DNA from: Evansella halocellulosilytica
GTDB taxonomy: Bacteria; Bacillota; Bacilli; Bacillales; Salisediminibacteriaceae
Assembly (NCBI RefSeq): GCF_002335745.1
Contig: NZ_NIST01000001.1
Span: 2,204,039-2,268,038, forward strand
Reading direction: 5' to 3'
Length of the DNA: 64,000 bases
Below the pieces are notes generated by a model. The model was not told where the DNA came from. It worked only from the letters and a program-made list of their open reading frames with translations, and ran no database searches. Each line of letters begins with the position of its first letter. The first letter of the stretch is position 1. Shown here piece after piece: positions 52,861-61,156 of this stretch. A program made the translations under genes and the position numbers.

Positions 52861-55209
52861 ATGGGGAAAACAAAACATACTGGACCAATGAAATTAAGTA
52901 AAAAGCCCGACCCGAAGCTATGGGCTGGTTTATCACCGATGGGACTTGGAAAAGTGAAGCCGCATCATATAAAAGATACGATGAAAGTGGCATGGGAAAA
53001 TAAAGATAACCTGAAGTATGCCTATCGTATTTTAACAGAAGGTGTTTGTGATGGCTGTGCACTAGGTGTATCTGGACTTTACGACCAAACATTGGCAGGA
53101 CCACACGTTTGTACGACGCGCTTAAATGTACTAAGGCTTAATACAGCACCAGCAATGGACCCGAAATGGTTTGAAGACGTCGAGAAGCTTCGTGAGCTCG
53201 ACAGTACACAATTGAGAAAGCTAGGAAGAATTCCGTATCCGCTTTCCCGGAAAAAAGGTGAAAACAAATTTACGAGAATATCGTGGGATGAAGCATTAGA
53301 TCGAATTGCGGAAAAAATAAAGGCAATCGATCCTAAACAACTCTCCTTTTATTTAACAGCAAGAGGGATTACGAATGAAGTGTATTACACGGCTGCAAAA
53401 ATGGCTCGTTTCCTCGGGACGAATAATATTGACAACGCATCACGAATTTGCCACTCGCCGAGTAAGACAGCACTAAAACGCTCACTCGGGATCGGTGCAT
53501 CAAGCTGTAATTATAAAGATTGGATCGGGACTGACGTTTTAGTTTTCTGGGGATCGGTTGCAGCTAATAACCAGCCTGTCTCAACGAAATACATGTACGC
53601 AGCTAAAAGGAAGGGAACAAAGATCATTATGATCAACCCTTACCGTGAGCCTTCGATGGAAAACTACTGGATTCCTTCGATTCCAGAAAGCGCTGTATTT
53701 GGAACGAAAATTGTTGACGATGTGTACCAAGTAAACATAGGTGGGGACATCGCATTTATGAACGGTGTCATGAAGCACTGGTTTGAGATGGAAGAGCGCA
53801 ACCCTGGATCCGCGGTTGATTATGAGTTCGTGAAAGAACATGTAAACGGGTTTGACAAACTGCGCGAACATATGAAAACACAAAAATGGGCGGATCTTGA
53901 AAAATCATCAGGGTTATCGAAAGAACGGATGTATGAATTTGCAGAGCTGTTAGCCAACTCAAAATCTGGGATCTTCATTTGGAGTATGGGTTTAACACAG
54001 CACCGTTTCGCAACAGATAATATTTCTCAAGTGGCGAACCTTGCAATGCTTCAAGGATTTATTGGCCGCAAGCACTGTGGTGTGATGCCGATCCGCGGAC
54101 ATAGTGGTGTACAAGGTTCAGGAGAAATGGGGGCAGACCCATTTGTCCTTCCGGGCAGTGATTTTGATGAAGAAAATGCGAAAAGAATGGAAGAGATTTG
54201 GGGATTCGACATTCCACGTTGGCAAGGTGATACCGTCGGGCAAATGCTTGAAAACAGTATGCTTCCTGAAGACCATGAACGGAAACTCAAGTTATTTTAT
54301 ACGAGTGGCGGGAACTTCCTTGAAACGATGCCAAACCCTGATTTTATAAAAAAAGTTTTGGAAAGTGTTGATCTCCGCGTTCATCAAGATATTATTTTTA
54401 ACACATCGACGCTCGTAGATGCGAAAGAAGAAGTGATCGTTCTCCCTGCTATGACACGTTACGAGCAGCCTGGTGGCGGGACATCGACAAGTACAGAGCG
54501 GATGGTTTACTTCAGTCCAGAAATTAAAGGTCCGAGAATCGAAGAAGCACGTTCGGAATGGGAAATTTATGTTGACCTTGCTTCACGTGTTTTTCCAGAA
54601 AAGAAAGAGTTAATCAATTTTACGACTGCTCAAGAAATACGTGATGAAATAGCAGTTGCAAACCGGAATTATGATGGCATTCAGCATTTGAAAAATAAAG
54701 GTGATGTTTTCCAGTGGGGTGGAGCCTGGTTGTGTGAAGGCGGAGTTTGTCCGACTCTAGATGGAAAAGGAAACCTGTTTGCGATCGATATACCTGAAAA
54801 TCGCAGAACGGAAGGTCAGTTTTACGTTACGTCTCGGCGCGGAAAACAGTTTAACTCGATGATTTATAGTGAAACAGACCCTTTCAATGCAGGAGACCGC
54901 TACGATATTATTATGAACGAAGGGGATGCATCAAAGCTTGATATTAAAGTAGGCGACCAAATTGTTGCTTATAACAAATTTGGTGTATTTCAAGGACGGG
55001 CGAAGTTTGAGGATGTAAGTTCGAGCAATATTGCTGTCTACTGGCCAGAAGGGAATGTGTTATTACCAAAAGGTGTTTATGAAGAACATGCCCAAATTCC
55101 AGAATACAACACCGGAGTTATTGTAGAAAAGGCTGAAAACTTCCATGCACAAAAAGATCAAAACTATGTAGAAAAACGTGTGGAAGACTTAGAGATGTCA
55201 ACCGACTAA
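52861..55209 (+). CDS. FdhF/YdeP-type molybdopterin oxidoreductase
   Basis: The 782-residue protein belongs to the formate-dehydrogenase-like molybdoenzymes (YdeP group). The N-terminus has a CDGCALG motif (C63, C66) and a further Cys in HVCTTRLN. SRICHSPSKTALKRSLG (C197 at the position facing molybdenum), QGFIGRKHCGVMPIRGHSGVQGSGEMG and a C-terminal dinucleotide-binding domain (YVTSRRGKQFNSMI) follow. The usual N-terminal [2Fe-2S] and ferredoxin domains are absent. Formate oxidation is plausible from fdhD nearby, but the YdeP group's substrate is not settled. AAGGAG precedes ATG 52861; a GTG at 52852 overlaps that site. Confidence 0.9.
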   Translation: MGKTKHTGPMKLSKKPDPKLWAGLSPMGLGKVKPHHIKDTMKVAWENKDNLKYAYRILTEGVCDGCALGVSGLYDQTLAGPHVCTTRLNVLRLNTAPAMDPKWFEDVEKLRELDSTQLRKLGRIPYPLSRKKGENKFTRISWDEALDRIAEKIKAIDPKQLSFYLTARGITNEVYYTAAKMARFLGTNNIDNASRICHSPSKTALKRSLGIGASSCNYKDWIGTDVLVFWGSVAANNQPVSTKYMYAAKRKGTKIIMINPYREPSMENYWIPSIPESAVFGTKIVDDVYQVNIGGDIAFMNGVMKHWFEMEERNPGSAVDYEFVKEHVNGFDKLREHMKTQKWADLEKSSGLSKERMYEFAELLANSKSGIFIWSMGLTQHRFATDNISQVANLAMLQGFIGRKHCGVMPIRGHSGVQGSGEMGADPFVLPGSDFDEENAKRMEEIWGFDIPRWQGDTVGQMLENSMLPEDHERKLKLFYTSGGNFLETMPNPDFIKKVLESVDLRVHQDIIFNTSTLVDAKEEVIVLPAMTRYEQPGGGTSTSTERMVYFSPEIKGPRIEEARSEWEIYVDLASRVFPEKKELINFTTAQEIRDEIAVANRNYDGIQHLKNKGDVFQWGGAWLCEGGVCPTLDGKGNLFAIDIPENRRTEGQFYVTSRRGKQFNSMIYSETDPFNAGDRYDIIMNEGDASKLDIKVGDQIVAYNKFGVFQGRAKFEDVSSSNIAVYWPEGNVLLPKGVYEEHAQIPEYNTGVIVEKAENFHAQKDQNYVEKRVEDLEMSTD

Positions 55210-55250
55210 AAACTAATAAAAAATTAGCATTCATTCTAGAAAATTCCAAT

Positions 55251-55279
55251 AATCCCCAGGTGCCAGGCACCTGGGGATT
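55251..55279. repeat. Palindromic GGTGCCAGGCACC repeat after the molybdoenzyme
   Basis: AATCCCCAGGTGCC and GGCACCTGGGGATT are perfect 14-nt arms around a single A. It may double as a terminator. Confidence 0.8.
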
Positions 55280-55357
55280 TCTGGTTTCAATATTGGGAGA
55301 TTATGGATTATTTTGGAACGGTGTGGTACGTTATTAGAAAGTTTGCTGTCTAAGAAT

Positions 55358-55441
55358 AGAGAAGTTGCGTCAAAGCATAGAGAAGTTGCGTCAAAGCATA
55401 GAGAAGTTGCGTCGAAGCAAAGAGAAGTTGCGTCAAAGTGA
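55358..55441. repeat. Four tandem copies of a 21-bp unit
   Basis: The unit AGAGAAGTTGCGTCAAAGCAT is repeated at 55358, 55379, 55400 and 55421. The first two are identical, and the last two have up to three changes. It lies outside genes in the 380-bp gap between the molybdoenzyme and the methyltransferase. Direct contact of the units without spacers excludes a CRISPR array. Confidence 0.9.
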
Positions 55442-55589
55442 AGGAATCTTATGACGAATCTAACTCATGATATAAAAACTATTACTTTACATTTCTTGAC
55501 TCGATTTTGAATAAAAGAAACCGAATAAAAAATTGATGAAGTAGAATTACATCTGATAAGTGAACTAGAATCACTGAGGGGGAATGGTG

Positions 55590-56135
55590 ATGAAGGTTGT
55601 CATTGGCGCTGGACAATATAATAACAATCCTGGATGGATCCATACGGATGAAAACGAGTTAAATTTGTTATATCTCACTCAATGGGAAAGGACATTTGAG
55701 AAAAATTCAATATCGGCGATATTAGCTGAACACGTGTGGGAGCATTTGTCCTATGAAGAAGGTGTAAAAGCAGCAGAGATTTGTTATACGTTTTTAAAGC
55801 CAGGGGGTTATGTTCGCTGTGCAGTTCCAGATGGATTTTTCCGAGATAAGGCGTATCAGCAAACCATACAAATCGGCGGTCCAGGTCCGAAAGATCATCC
55901 GGCAGTCAGCCATAAAATTGTCCACAACTTTCAAACAATAACAAAGATGTTTGAGTATGCTAGATTTAATGTCCGCTTACTAGAATATTGTGATGAAAAT
56001 GGATCGTTTCATATGAATAAATGGAGTGGGGATGATGGGGTGATTTTCAGATCGAAGAAATTTGACCCGAGAAATCAAGGGAATCAGATTGTTTTTCCGT
56101 CATTAATCGTCGATGCAGTAAAAAGCGAACATTAA
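55590..56135 (+). CDS. Class I SAM-dependent methyltransferase-like protein
   Basis: A protein of about 181 residues with VVIGAGQYNNNPGWIHTDENELNLL near the start and a methyltransferase post-motif region ILAEHVWEHLSYEEGVKAAEICYTFLKPGGYVRCAVPDG. The N-terminal SAM loop is shorter than usual, as in a subgroup of predicted SAM-dependent enzymes. ATG 55590 follows GAGGGGG by seven bases; an ATG two codons earlier is less well spaced. The substrate is unknown. The next gene follows 15 bp later. Confidence 0.78.
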   Translation: MKVVIGAGQYNNNPGWIHTDENELNLLYLTQWERTFEKNSISAILAEHVWEHLSYEEGVKAAEICYTFLKPGGYVRCAVPDGFFRDKAYQQTIQIGGPGPKDHPAVSHKIVHNFQTITKMFEYARFNVRLLEYCDENGSFHMNKWSGDDGVIFRSKKFDPRNQGNQIVFPSLIVDAVKSEH

Positions 56136-56150
56136 CAAGGTGGTATTTCG

Positions 56151-56702
56151 ATGGCTCAATTAAAAAGGAAGTACGGAGATCGATCAGGGTGGAAGCGCGT
56201 TGTTAGAAAACAATATGCCCAACGTTACGTGGAATCAAAAGAGTATAAGGGAGATATTACATTACTAAAAATTGAGGAGATTAAAGAGCCATTGTCCGTA
56301 AAGTATGATGAGCAACAGGAAATATGTATTGCTAATAAAGGGTATATGTGGCTTCAGCATTTTCCAGAGAACGAAAGACATTCAGTTACGACAATGTTTA
56401 ATGATCATAGTGAAATTGTTCAATGGTATATCGGTATATGTTACGAGGTCGGTAACGAAAAACACGTACCGTGGATGGATGATTTATTTTTAGATATTGT
56501 TGTTCTCCCATCAGGTGACGTGATGCTGTTAGACGAAGAAGAACTCGAACAAGCTTTAATAACAGGTACTATAGATAACCAGCTATATGATATTGCACAA
56601 AAAGAAGCAGAAAAGATCATGCATCTAATTCGTAATAGTCAATTTACTATACTTGAGTTAGCGAAAACACATAAAGAAATATTAACGAAAACATTAGAAT
56701 AA
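56151..56702 (+). CDS. DUF402 family protein (nucleoside tri/diphosphate phosphatase-like)
   Basis: The 183-residue protein contains the DUF402 core: DHSEIVQWYIGICYEVG, HVPWMDDLFLDIVVLPSGDVMLLDEEELEQAL. Characterised DUF402 proteins of Bacillus/Staphylococcus type hydrolyse nucleoside tri- and diphosphates. The N-terminal KRKYGDRSGWKRVVRKQYAQRYV segment is an addition seen in some relatives. AAGGTGG precedes the ATG. It probably forms an operon with the methyltransferase. Confidence 0.82.
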   Translation: MAQLKRKYGDRSGWKRVVRKQYAQRYVESKEYKGDITLLKIEEIKEPLSVKYDEQQEICIANKGYMWLQHFPENERHSVTTMFNDHSEIVQWYIGICYEVGNEKHVPWMDDLFLDIVVLPSGDVMLLDEEELEQALITGTIDNQLYDIAQKEAEKIMHLIRNSQFTILELAKTHKEILTKTLE

Positions 56703-57095
56703 ATTGATCTGAACCAAACCTAAAGATTCCTTTCATTTGTCCGAACGATACAGTGACTCATTTTATGGAAAAAGTAATAGTACTTTAAATATTGGCTAGG
56801 TGTGAGTGATTTGTCTGTTATCGTAAGCTTCTCTTCATCTCAGTACGTAAAGTTTCATTTTGCAGCCACGATGTAAATTCCTTCTTATTATTATTGAATG
56901 ATAACCCCGTTCCCAATGCTGATGTAGCTGTTATCCGCAAAAATGATTCGAGCGATCTGCGGTTAATGATAGACTCCAATGGGGGAGTAGCTTGGGAAAC
57001 CGGTGAAGCAGACTATTACCTCATCCGAGTTGAATTAGAGGAGAATGAAACAGACTACGAAGCAACATTATCTTATGTTGTACAAGAGGAGACAT
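56703..57095 (+). pseudogene. Gap with probable C-terminal remnant of an unknown protein
   Basis: The frame 56894-57096 (NPVPNADVAVIRKNDSSDLRLMID, then AWETGEADYYLIRVELEENE) looks like the end of a beta-sandwich protein. It has no ribosome binding site and no start other than a TTG in a run of Leu codons, and is open upstream without similarity. It is more likely a fragment than a gene. The rest of the gap is featureless. Confidence 0.35.
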
Positions 57096-57129
57096 AAAAG
57101 GTGGAGGGGAATATGCCTCTCCACCTTTT
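57096..57129. terminator. Bidirectional terminator
   Basis: AAAAGGTGGAG and CTCCACCTTTT are perfect 11-bp arms around a 12-nt loop, flanked by A and T. It lies just past the phosphatase gene stop. Confidence 0.85.
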
Positions 57130-57135
57130 ACATCG

Positions 57136-57567
57136 TTACTCACTATTTGGAAACAAAGCTTTCAAATCCTCTTTGAATTCTGGATGAATCGTCACTTGAG
57201 GACGAATTTTTTTGACCATTGATTCAGCCTCATCGATCGAATCAGCGAATTCAAGCTCTAGTAAAACTCCGATTGCCACACTACCTGCGCGGCTTTTCCC
57301 ACCTTTTCAATGAAAGATCGTTGTTTCTCCACTTTTGTAAGCGTTAGAAACAAAGGTAATCGCTTTTTGAAGAGGTTCTGTTTGACCAGATGTGCCGTCG
57401 ACTAAAGGGATATGAACCCAATTGATAGGATGGTCGTTAATAACACCTTCATTTGCTTCGGCACGGAGGTCAACTATATTCATCACATCTTCATTCTCTG
57501 TTGCCGCTTTGACACCTTGTACGCCGCACATAAAGATGTTGTTTAATAATTGTTGATAATCAGCCAA
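57136..57567 (-). CDS. Dual-specificity protein phosphatase with in-frame TGA at the catalytic Cys; selenoprotein candidate
   Basis: A continuous 144-codon frame from TTG 57567 (eight bases after AGAGGAG) to TAA at 57136-57138 encodes a complete small Bacillus-type DSP, interrupted only by TGA at 57307-57309. Upstream it reads VDLRAEANEG, HIPLVDG, ETTIFH; downstream KGGKSRAGSVAIGVLLE and EEAESMVKKIRP-like segments. Together this gives H-(TGA)-KGGKS-R, the HCX5R phosphatase loop with TGA for the nucleophilic Cys. No other lesion is visible. A 7-bp stem with loop AGGTA follows 13 nt after the TGA. Alternatives are nonsense decay or UGA decoding as Cys. Confidence 0.75.
57275..57293 (-). promoter_or_regulatory. 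Candidate bacterial SECIS stem-loop in the phosphatase gene
   Basis: On the minus strand GCCGCGC and GTGTGGC form seven pairs (two G-U) around AGGUA. The apical loop begins 20 nt after the UGA. The GCAGGU string and AGGU loop resemble the well-known Escherichia coli fdhF SECIS (loop AGGUCU, about 18 nt after UGA). Confidence 0.6.
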
Positions 57568-57701
57568 CCTTCTCACTCCTCTAAATAATGATTAGATAGA
57601 ACTTAACATCGTCATTCTAATCATATCAGAAAATTCATAGGAAGCTTTCATTAAAGAGGTTCTTACAAGAATCAGATCGATCATTTTTACTTCTTATCCA
57701 A

Positions 57702-58160
57702 TCAATACACAAGTGGAAAGCAGACATCACACTCAGAATTAGTAGAATCCGGTTGGAACCGGTGATCATCATAGATTTCTAACCAGAATGTATTGTGATC
57801 AATTTTGTAAGAAGATTGGACGAGCAAATTTTTAGCAGTAACAACCGTTTCATTAAATTTTTCCTGTTTTCCTTTATGAGTAAAAACAGCATACGTTCGC
57901 GCAGGAATGATGATTGGGATCATCCCTGATGGTACATCACCTAAGTTTTCCACTTCTATTGCAGCAAAGTACGTAAAATTTTTCTCACGTCCATGGACAA
58001 CTCCGATTGCTCGTTCAAGGTTTAGAACATTAGGGATTTCTTCTACACGTTCTTTAAATGTTTGCCAAAGGTCACCCATTTGTTCGAGTTTGCGGTAAGG
58101 GCCGGAAAGTTCAATACCAATTGCTAATATTTCTCCTCTTTTATTACATGAGAATTCCAT
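57702..58160 (-). CDS. GyrI-like effector-binding domain protein
   Basis: The 152-residue protein is a stand-alone GyrI/AraC-E-type small-molecule-binding domain (IGIELSGPYRKLEQMGDLWQTFKERVEEI, ARTYAVFTHKGKQEKFNETV, FWLEIYDDHRFQPDS). AGGAGG precedes the ATG. The next gene upstream is an AraC regulator with the same kind of domain. The two may bind related ligands, or this one may titrate the regulator's inducer. Confidence 0.82.
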   Translation of the reverse strand: MEFSCNKRGEILAIGIELSGPYRKLEQMGDLWQTFKERVEEIPNVLNLERAIGVVHGREKNFTYFAAIEVENLGDVPSGMIPIIIPARTYAVFTHKGKQEKFNETVVTAKNLLVQSSYKIDHNTFWLEIYDDHRFQPDSTNSECDVCFPLVY

Positions 58161-58215
58161 CTTGATACCTCCTTGTTTTTTGGGGATAAATTCATTTTAT
58201 CTGCTGTTTCCGTAT

Positions 58216-59133
58216 TTATTTTGACTGTTTTTGCGATCCTTCAGGAGAGCTTTTTTCTTTTACAGGCACCCATATTTCCGTCGAAATATGATCATCCTTC
58301 TGTTCATTGCGTTCATCATACACTTCAATTTCTACACCAAAGTTTACATGATAGTTGCTTGAAGGAATCCATGAACCGTAAATGTAGTTGCCCAGTTTAG
58401 AAATATTCTCAGCAGAACCTTTATGTTGAAAAGCAGCATAAGTTCCACCAGATACGTCAAAATTGACAAAGCCATCAGGGATAGACACATTTGAAGATTC
58501 AACTTCTACACATGCTGTATAAGTAAAGTGTGATCCATCCTTTAAAGGGCGGCCTATTCCATACGAAATGAAAGGATTAATCCGACCCTCAACTTCATTC
58601 ACTCGAGAATGGAAATACTCCCAAAGTGTTGGAATATCCATCTCAGTCGTGTCATTTCTATTTGGAGAACCAGGAATATGTAAGTTTGATAATTCAATCC
58701 CAACAACATGAAAAGGTCCTCGGCAAACTTTTTTTGGTTGGAGCTTATGGTGATCGGTATCGGAATCGAAAATATCGATTAGTTGATATGGATCAATGAA
58801 ATCTAAATAAGGGGATGTTTTACGATATTTACCTGGAAGCACTGAAAAAAGCTGTTTAAATGCTCTTGTAAAAGCTTCTTGACTTTCATATCCATAATCA
58901 TAAGCAATATCGATCATTCTTTTATCAGTTTCATTTAATTCGAAGGCTGCATACGTTAACCTTCGACGTTTAATGTAGTCTTTTACTGAGCAGCCAACAA
59001 TAGATTTAAAAATACGGTGGAAATGATAAACAGAATAAGAAGCCTGACTTGCGACCTCTTCTAATGAAAGATCTTCCTTCAGGTGAGCTTCTATATAATC
59101 AATTGCTTTTTGGATCGATTGAATGTAAGACAT
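58216..59133 (-). CDS. AraC family regulator with GyrI-like effector domain
   Basis: The 305-residue protein has an N-terminal AraC double helix-turn-helix (LSLEEVASQASYSVYHFHRIFKSIVGCSVKDYIKRRRLTYA; YGYESQEAFTRAFKQLFSVLPGKYRK) and a C-terminal GyrI-like ligand domain. This layout matches SoxS/Rob-type drug- or stress-responsive regulators. AAGGAGG precedes the ATG. It is followed on the same strand by a stand-alone effector domain protein. The gap 59134-59369 to DinB is AT-rich with no other gene. Confidence 0.88.
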   Translation of the reverse strand: MSYIQSIQKAIDYIEAHLKEDLSLEEVASQASYSVYHFHRIFKSIVGCSVKDYIKRRRLTYAAFELNETDKRMIDIAYDYGYESQEAFTRAFKQLFSVLPGKYRKTSPYLDFIDPYQLIDIFDSDTDHHKLQPKKVCRGPFHVVGIELSNLHIPGSPNRNDTTEMDIPTLWEYFHSRVNEVEGRINPFISYGIGRPLKDGSHFTYTACVEVESSNVSIPDGFVNFDVSGGTYAAFQHKGSAENISKLGNYIYGSWIPSSNYHVNFGVEIEVYDERNEQKDDHISTEIWVPVKEKSSPEGSQKQSK

Positions 59134-59369
59134 TTTTTCCTCCTTAACATTGTGAAGAATTTATATTTAAATTATCATAAAATAAATCATTATGTTTGAA
59201 AATTCAATTATTTTTTCGGTTTTTAAGATCGCAAAAAAAATCAAAAATTCTCTATTATAAATCACTAAAATATAAATCAAATAAACAGATAGGAAGAAGG
59301 AGGGAACAAATGGAGTCTAATAAAGCCATTAAAGTCCCAATCTTTAAAGTATATTAAGGGGGAAGACAA

Positions 59370-59828
59370 ATGGGAAAAAAGGATACAGTCATACTCGATC
59401 AAATGGATTGGTTAAGAAGATTAACATTACGTACAGTAAAAAGTGTCACAGAAAATGAGGCAAATATCATTCCAGAAGGCTTCCGTAACAATATTTTATG
59501 GAATCTCGGGCACGTTTACTTTGATCAATATTTATGGTTACAGTACTTAACTGGTGAAAAAATGCCTTACCATGAAGATTATGTGAAACTTTTTAAAAAT
59601 GGGACGAACCCATCTCAATGGGAGTATGATCCCCCATCAAAGGAGATTCTTCTTCAACAGTTAGAAGAACAGACAAAGTATATTCGAGAGATGTTTCAAG
59701 ACCGGTTAGACGATCCCTTTCCAAAAAAGTCTGGAATGAAGACAGTACGACATGTACTAGTCAGAACACTTATGCATGAATCGATGCATTTAAATACAAT
59801 AAAATCATACAAAAAGTTAATCAAATAA
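59370..59828 (+). CDS. DinB family protein
   Basis: The 152-residue four-helix protein has the metal-site histidines of the DinB/YfiT superfamily: GHVYFDQYLWLQYL in the second helix and LMHESMHLNTIKSYKK near the C-terminus. Members are thiol-dependent transferases in bacillithiol or related metabolism, or remain uncharacterised. AAGGGGGAA precedes the ATG. It stands alone. Confidence 0.85.
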   Translation: MGKKDTVILDQMDWLRRLTLRTVKSVTENEANIIPEGFRNNILWNLGHVYFDQYLWLQYLTGEKMPYHEDYVKLFKNGTNPSQWEYDPPSKEILLQQLEEQTKYIREMFQDRLDDPFPKKSGMKTVRHVLVRTLMHESMHLNTIKSYKKLIK

Positions 59829-59988
59829 CTCCATGACTTGGATATCTATAATCTAACGATATTTTAACATTCAAAAACAATGGATTCCTGTTTTTAGGTG
59901 TCAGGTTTTAATGTCACGGATACCGGAGTGCCAGACACAAAACCTACTTGACTCGCTTAAATTGCATTTATAAAAGGAGGGGGAATAT

Positions 59989-60543
59989 TTGCAACAAATA
60001 GAAATCATTTGGGAGAACATAGAGAACTTCGGATGTGAGTATTTTAAAATGGAGAAAGATGAGGATCAGTTAATTGGGAAAGGAACTATCATTAGCTTAG
60101 AAAAAAATAAGCCATATAAGGTGATGTATCAAATTTTCTTAGATCGTAATTGGCAAACAAGGAAGCTGGACATTCATGTAGATGATGAAAAGAAGTTGAC
60201 GATTACGAGTGATGGAATGGGAACTTGGTTAAATGAGCAAGGTGAGCAAATGAGTCAACTTTTTGGTGCGGTCGATGTTGATATTTCAGCGACTCCTTTT
60301 TCCAATACATTACCGATAAATAGAGAAAAATGGGACCTTGGAGAGAAAAAAGATTTCAATATGGTCTATATTCATGTACCATCATTGGAGACTCAACTCA
60401 TTCCTCAAAGTTACACGTTTGTTTCTAACGAAGGAAATAAGCGGTTGTTTCAATATAAATGTAGGGACTTTCAATCCTATATTGAGATTGATGAACATGG
60501 ATATGTTTTAAAATATCCCGATCTGTTTTTTCGACGATATTAA
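59989..60543 (+). CDS. Putative glycolipid-binding domain protein (DUF1089-like)
   Basis: The 184-residue protein is collinear with the putative glycolipid-binding family. Typical positions are the start IIWENIENFGCEYFKM, KVMYQIFLDRNWQTRKLDIHV, GAVDVDISATPFSNTLPINR, and YKCRDFQSYIEIDEHGYVLKYPDLFFR. It is cytoplasmic by sequence. The start is TTG after AGGAGGGGG. Its natural ligand is not established. Confidence 0.82.
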   Translation: MQQIEIIWENIENFGCEYFKMEKDEDQLIGKGTIISLEKNKPYKVMYQIFLDRNWQTRKLDIHVDDEKKLTITSDGMGTWLNEQGEQMSQLFGAVDVDISATPFSNTLPINREKWDLGEKKDFNMVYIHVPSLETQLIPQSYTFVSNEGNKRLFQYKCRDFQSYIEIDEHGYVLKYPDLFFRRY

Positions 60544-60635
60544 TGACAGAAGCGCTTTCCTGTAAAGTGTAATCAATAGAAAAGGGGATGGAAAATGAGT
60601 CAAGTCATCCCCCCTCTATTGTTTATATATATAGG

Positions 60636-60740
60636 ATGTTCAAAAAGTCCGGGAAAAATATCTTTCGTATCTCTGCGTTGACTCTCTCTCCGTTACTCAC
60701 GTATTAAAACCATACGCTCCGTTACTCAAAACTTCGTCGC
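60636..60740. repeat. Insertion-like repeat remnant
   Basis: The stretch beginning AGGATGTTCAAAAAGTCC and containing the reiterated CTCCGTTACTCA motif (about 60689 and 60718) looks like the end of a Bacillus interspersed or IS-derived repeat. It directly abuts a truncated TetR fragment, which suggests it replaced the 5' part of that gene. Confidence 0.45.
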
Positions 60741-60742
60741 CT

Positions 60743-60952
60743 AAGGATGAGGATAATAGCAATGAGTTATCCGATGAAACGATCATAATGTATATTAGTA
60801 TGTTTTATCGTGAAGTCATACGTCATCCGGAATGGTATAAAAACAAAGAAAGGAAAGCGGAAGTTACGAATGAAATTCTCAACTTGTTTTTATACGGGTT
60901 AGGCGGACGAAAATTGTTATTTTATCCTGGGGGATTGAAACGCAATGTATAA
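60743..60952 (+). pseudogene. TetR family regulator, C-terminal remnant
   Basis: The frame reads DEDNSNELSDETIIMYISMF, YREVIRHPEWYKNKERKAEV and ILNLFLYGLGGRK, ending in TAA. This is the C-terminal dimer domain of a TetR regulator. No DNA-binding part or start exists upstream, where repeat-like sequence begins. Confidence 0.65.
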
Positions 60953-60989
60953 TATGATACATTATATGGAAATTACGAGGTGGAGAAAA

Positions 60990-61043
60990 TGAAAGCTTAC
61001 AAACAGATTTCTAATTTTTCACAACTACATCATCATATTTAAT
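60990..61043 (+). CDS. Histidine leader peptide (attenuator)
   Basis: The 17-codon frame M-KAYKQISNFSQL-HHH-I ends in TAA-TAG and has a strong GAGGTGGAG site before the ATG. Three consecutive CAT codons (61029-61037) lie four bases before the first attenuator hairpin. This fits ribosome-mediated attenuation in response to charged tRNA-His, upstream of a HisRS gene. Confidence 0.75.
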
Positions 61044-61156
61044 AGCTTTGCTATTCGATTTTAACACGCACTTAAAAAAAATCGTACATAGGAAAGCTAT
61101 TTCTCATGAAACCGCATTTGATTAAGTTTACTCACTTGAATCAAGTGTGGTTTTTT
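61042..61156 (+). promoter_or_regulatory. Attenuator structures and terminator of the HisRS gene
   Basis: AATAGC (61042) pairs with GCTATT (61051), or AATAGCTTT with AAAGCTATT (61093), as mutually exclusive stems. The terminator ACCGCATTTGATT (61111)/AATCAAGTGTGGT (61139) has 13 pairs with G-U wobbles and a T run at 61151-61156. There is no T-box consensus sequence. Confidence 0.7.

Noticed and set aside
55358-55441. CRISPR array
   Set aside because: The 21-bp units are directly adjacent with no spacers, and no cas genes are near.
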